Shown here piece after piece: positions 62,801 through 64,000 of a stretch of DNA of 64,000 nt (its first letter is position 1; every line of letters begins with the position of its first letter). Below the pieces are notes generated by a model. That model did not search any database. It was not told the DNA's origin and worked only from the letters and a program-made list of their open reading frames with translations. Source of the stretch: Diphasiastrum complanatum (taxonomy: Eukaryota; Streptophyta; Lycopodiopsida; Lycopodiales; Lycopodiaceae); NCBI GenBank assembly GCA_029204225.1, contig CM055098.1, positions 5,003,246-5,067,245 on the forward strand. The letters run 5' to 3'. The position numbers and the translations under genes are program-made.

Positions 62801-64000
62801 CTTACTACTACGAATCTGAATTAAAATTGAGATTTATCATATCTACTAAAGTATAATGTTTATTGCTTTGTCAAAATTTCAGCCAACATATTGTCTGTAT
62901 GATAGTAACTTAGTACAACATCTTTATCTGAACTTTCTCTCTAAGAAAATAAAACTGAACTTCTATGTGTTTAGTTCTAGTACGAGTTCGTGGGTTCAGA
63001 GATAGAGCTATGCAACTCTAATTGTCGCACTGGAGTATAGTTGGACCGATCTGTGGAAATTGCAGATCCTGTAACAACCTTCTGAGCCAAATTATCTCCT
63101 TCACTACTGATGTAGCTGCAACGTATTTTTGATTTTGTAGAGGACAACCAAATGAATTTCTGCTTTCTGTTATTCCATGAAATGGGTTCTCCTGCAAGGA
63201 AACAAATATAACCTGATGTGAATTTTCTGGTATCCACGTCTACTGCCCAATCTGAATCTGAGTAAGTGACTAAGGAAAGTGCAACTTCTATATTACCATT
63301 ATAGCACAAAGCATAGTGCTTCGTAGCTTGAATGTACTTCAATACTCTTTGCAGAGCCTTCAAATGCTGTAAGCCTAGATTGGACATGTATTGAGATAGT
63401 GTGCTTACTCATATGCTAGAGCAGGTCATGTGCAAACCATAGAATACATTATAGGCCCGATTATCGACTGATAAGGGTATTTGCACATTTCTTGCTATTC
63501 TATTTGAATTTTGGGACACATGTCTTTTGATAGCTTGGATCCTGGATCCATAGGCGAATCTATTGGCTTACGTTCCTCCATGGCATATATGCAAAGTACA
63601 TTGATTAAATAAGATTCTTGGCTTATAGCGATCCTTTTGCTTGTGCGATCTCTGGTGATCTCCATATCGAGTAGGTAATGAACAGGGCCTAAATCAGTCA
63701 TCTCAAATTATGATGAAAGCAAAGATTTTGTTTCATACAATAACTTATTTGAATTTTTGATAATTAAAGAATCATCAACATATGGCTATTATGACCTAGC
63801 TTGACCCTTTATACTTGAGATATACATTTGAGTCTGTGGAGCAAAGAAAGTAAATAGCACTGCACCAAGAAGTGACTAATTCCTTTCATACAAGCCCTAG
63901 GTAGCTTGCTGAGGCCAAAGTGCCCTTATTGCAATTTACATACATTTGCTCTTGGCCTTGAAGGACGACACCTTCTGGTTGATAAATGAAATATTTTTCT
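62801..64000 (-). pseudogene. Ty1/copia pol 3' end (RT and RNase H), running off the window
   Basis: Minus strand, read from the right edge. The RT catalytic box YVDD is intact at 63771-63782. MTDLGPVHYLLDMEI follows near 63655-63701, then ISQESYLINVL near 63590-63625. After a frame break, RNase H reads from 63387: YSDSDWAVDVDTRKFTSGY near 63220-63275 and a WLSSTKSKIRC-type stretch near 63115-63150, where the usual Glu-containing motif is altered. TKHIEVQFYFLREK and DNMLAEILTK appear near 62920-62970 and 62855-62890 in shifted frames. The copy is damaged, but its polypurine tract and LTR start are well kept. Confidence 0.88.

Overview
This window is nuclear DNA from a land plant. It holds two intron-bearing host genes in a large amount of decayed retrotransposon DNA. 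Evidence for a plant is the SPT5 gene with its TP-rich C-terminal repeats, a gene of the At4g22758-like (DUF7054) family known from plants, Ty1/copia and Ty3/gypsy elements with tRNA-Met primer sites, AT-rich spacers and dinucleotide microsatellites. I cannot name the species; the SPT5 protein looks rather diverged from the flowering-plant version, so a non-flowering plant is possible.

Layout. 1-8495: 3' portion of a degenerate Ty3/gypsy element (gag, RT, RNase H, integrase, then an extra coiled-coil ORF region) ending in a 715-bp LTR. 8496-25386: gene-poor, with microsatellites, a gag-like remnant (14.5-16.3 kb), an unclassified repeat (20.3-20.9 kb), an orphan LTR with primer site (21.8-22.3 kb), a possible LINE-type remnant (23.0-23.9 kb) and a palindrome-rich block (24.4-24.9 kb). 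25387-38487 (minus): a complete SPT5 gene, 23 exons by hand splicing, 1070 residues, with one 4.2-kb intron. 38488-44069: promoter side of SPT5 and AT-rich spacer with a 198-bp tandem repeat. 44070-45348 (plus): a complete three-exon DUF7054 gene. 45349-64000: repeat-dominated, with a minisatellite, a reverse-strand copia RT fossil, an LTR-plus-primer-site fragment, a 6.25-kb copia element with both LTRs and near-matching target duplications, an array of short hairpin-forming motifs at about 69-bp spacing (57.3-57.8 kb), a long GA tract, a gypsy chromodomain/LTR remnant, a solo LTR with perfect target duplication, and a copia 3' end running off the right edge.

How parts relate. SPT5 is the conserved Pol II elongation factor and the DUF7054 gene is of unknown function; they lie about 5.6 kb apart, divergently transcribed. 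The solo LTR at 60726-61401 belongs to the same family as the LTR that closes the gypsy element at 7781-8495, and it sits inside a second repeat also present at 20270-20880, so a nested insertion history can be read. The most unusual non-coding signal is the spaced CCATCRCTGG hairpin array; the most unusual coding signal is the long accessory ORF region downstream of the gypsy integrase.
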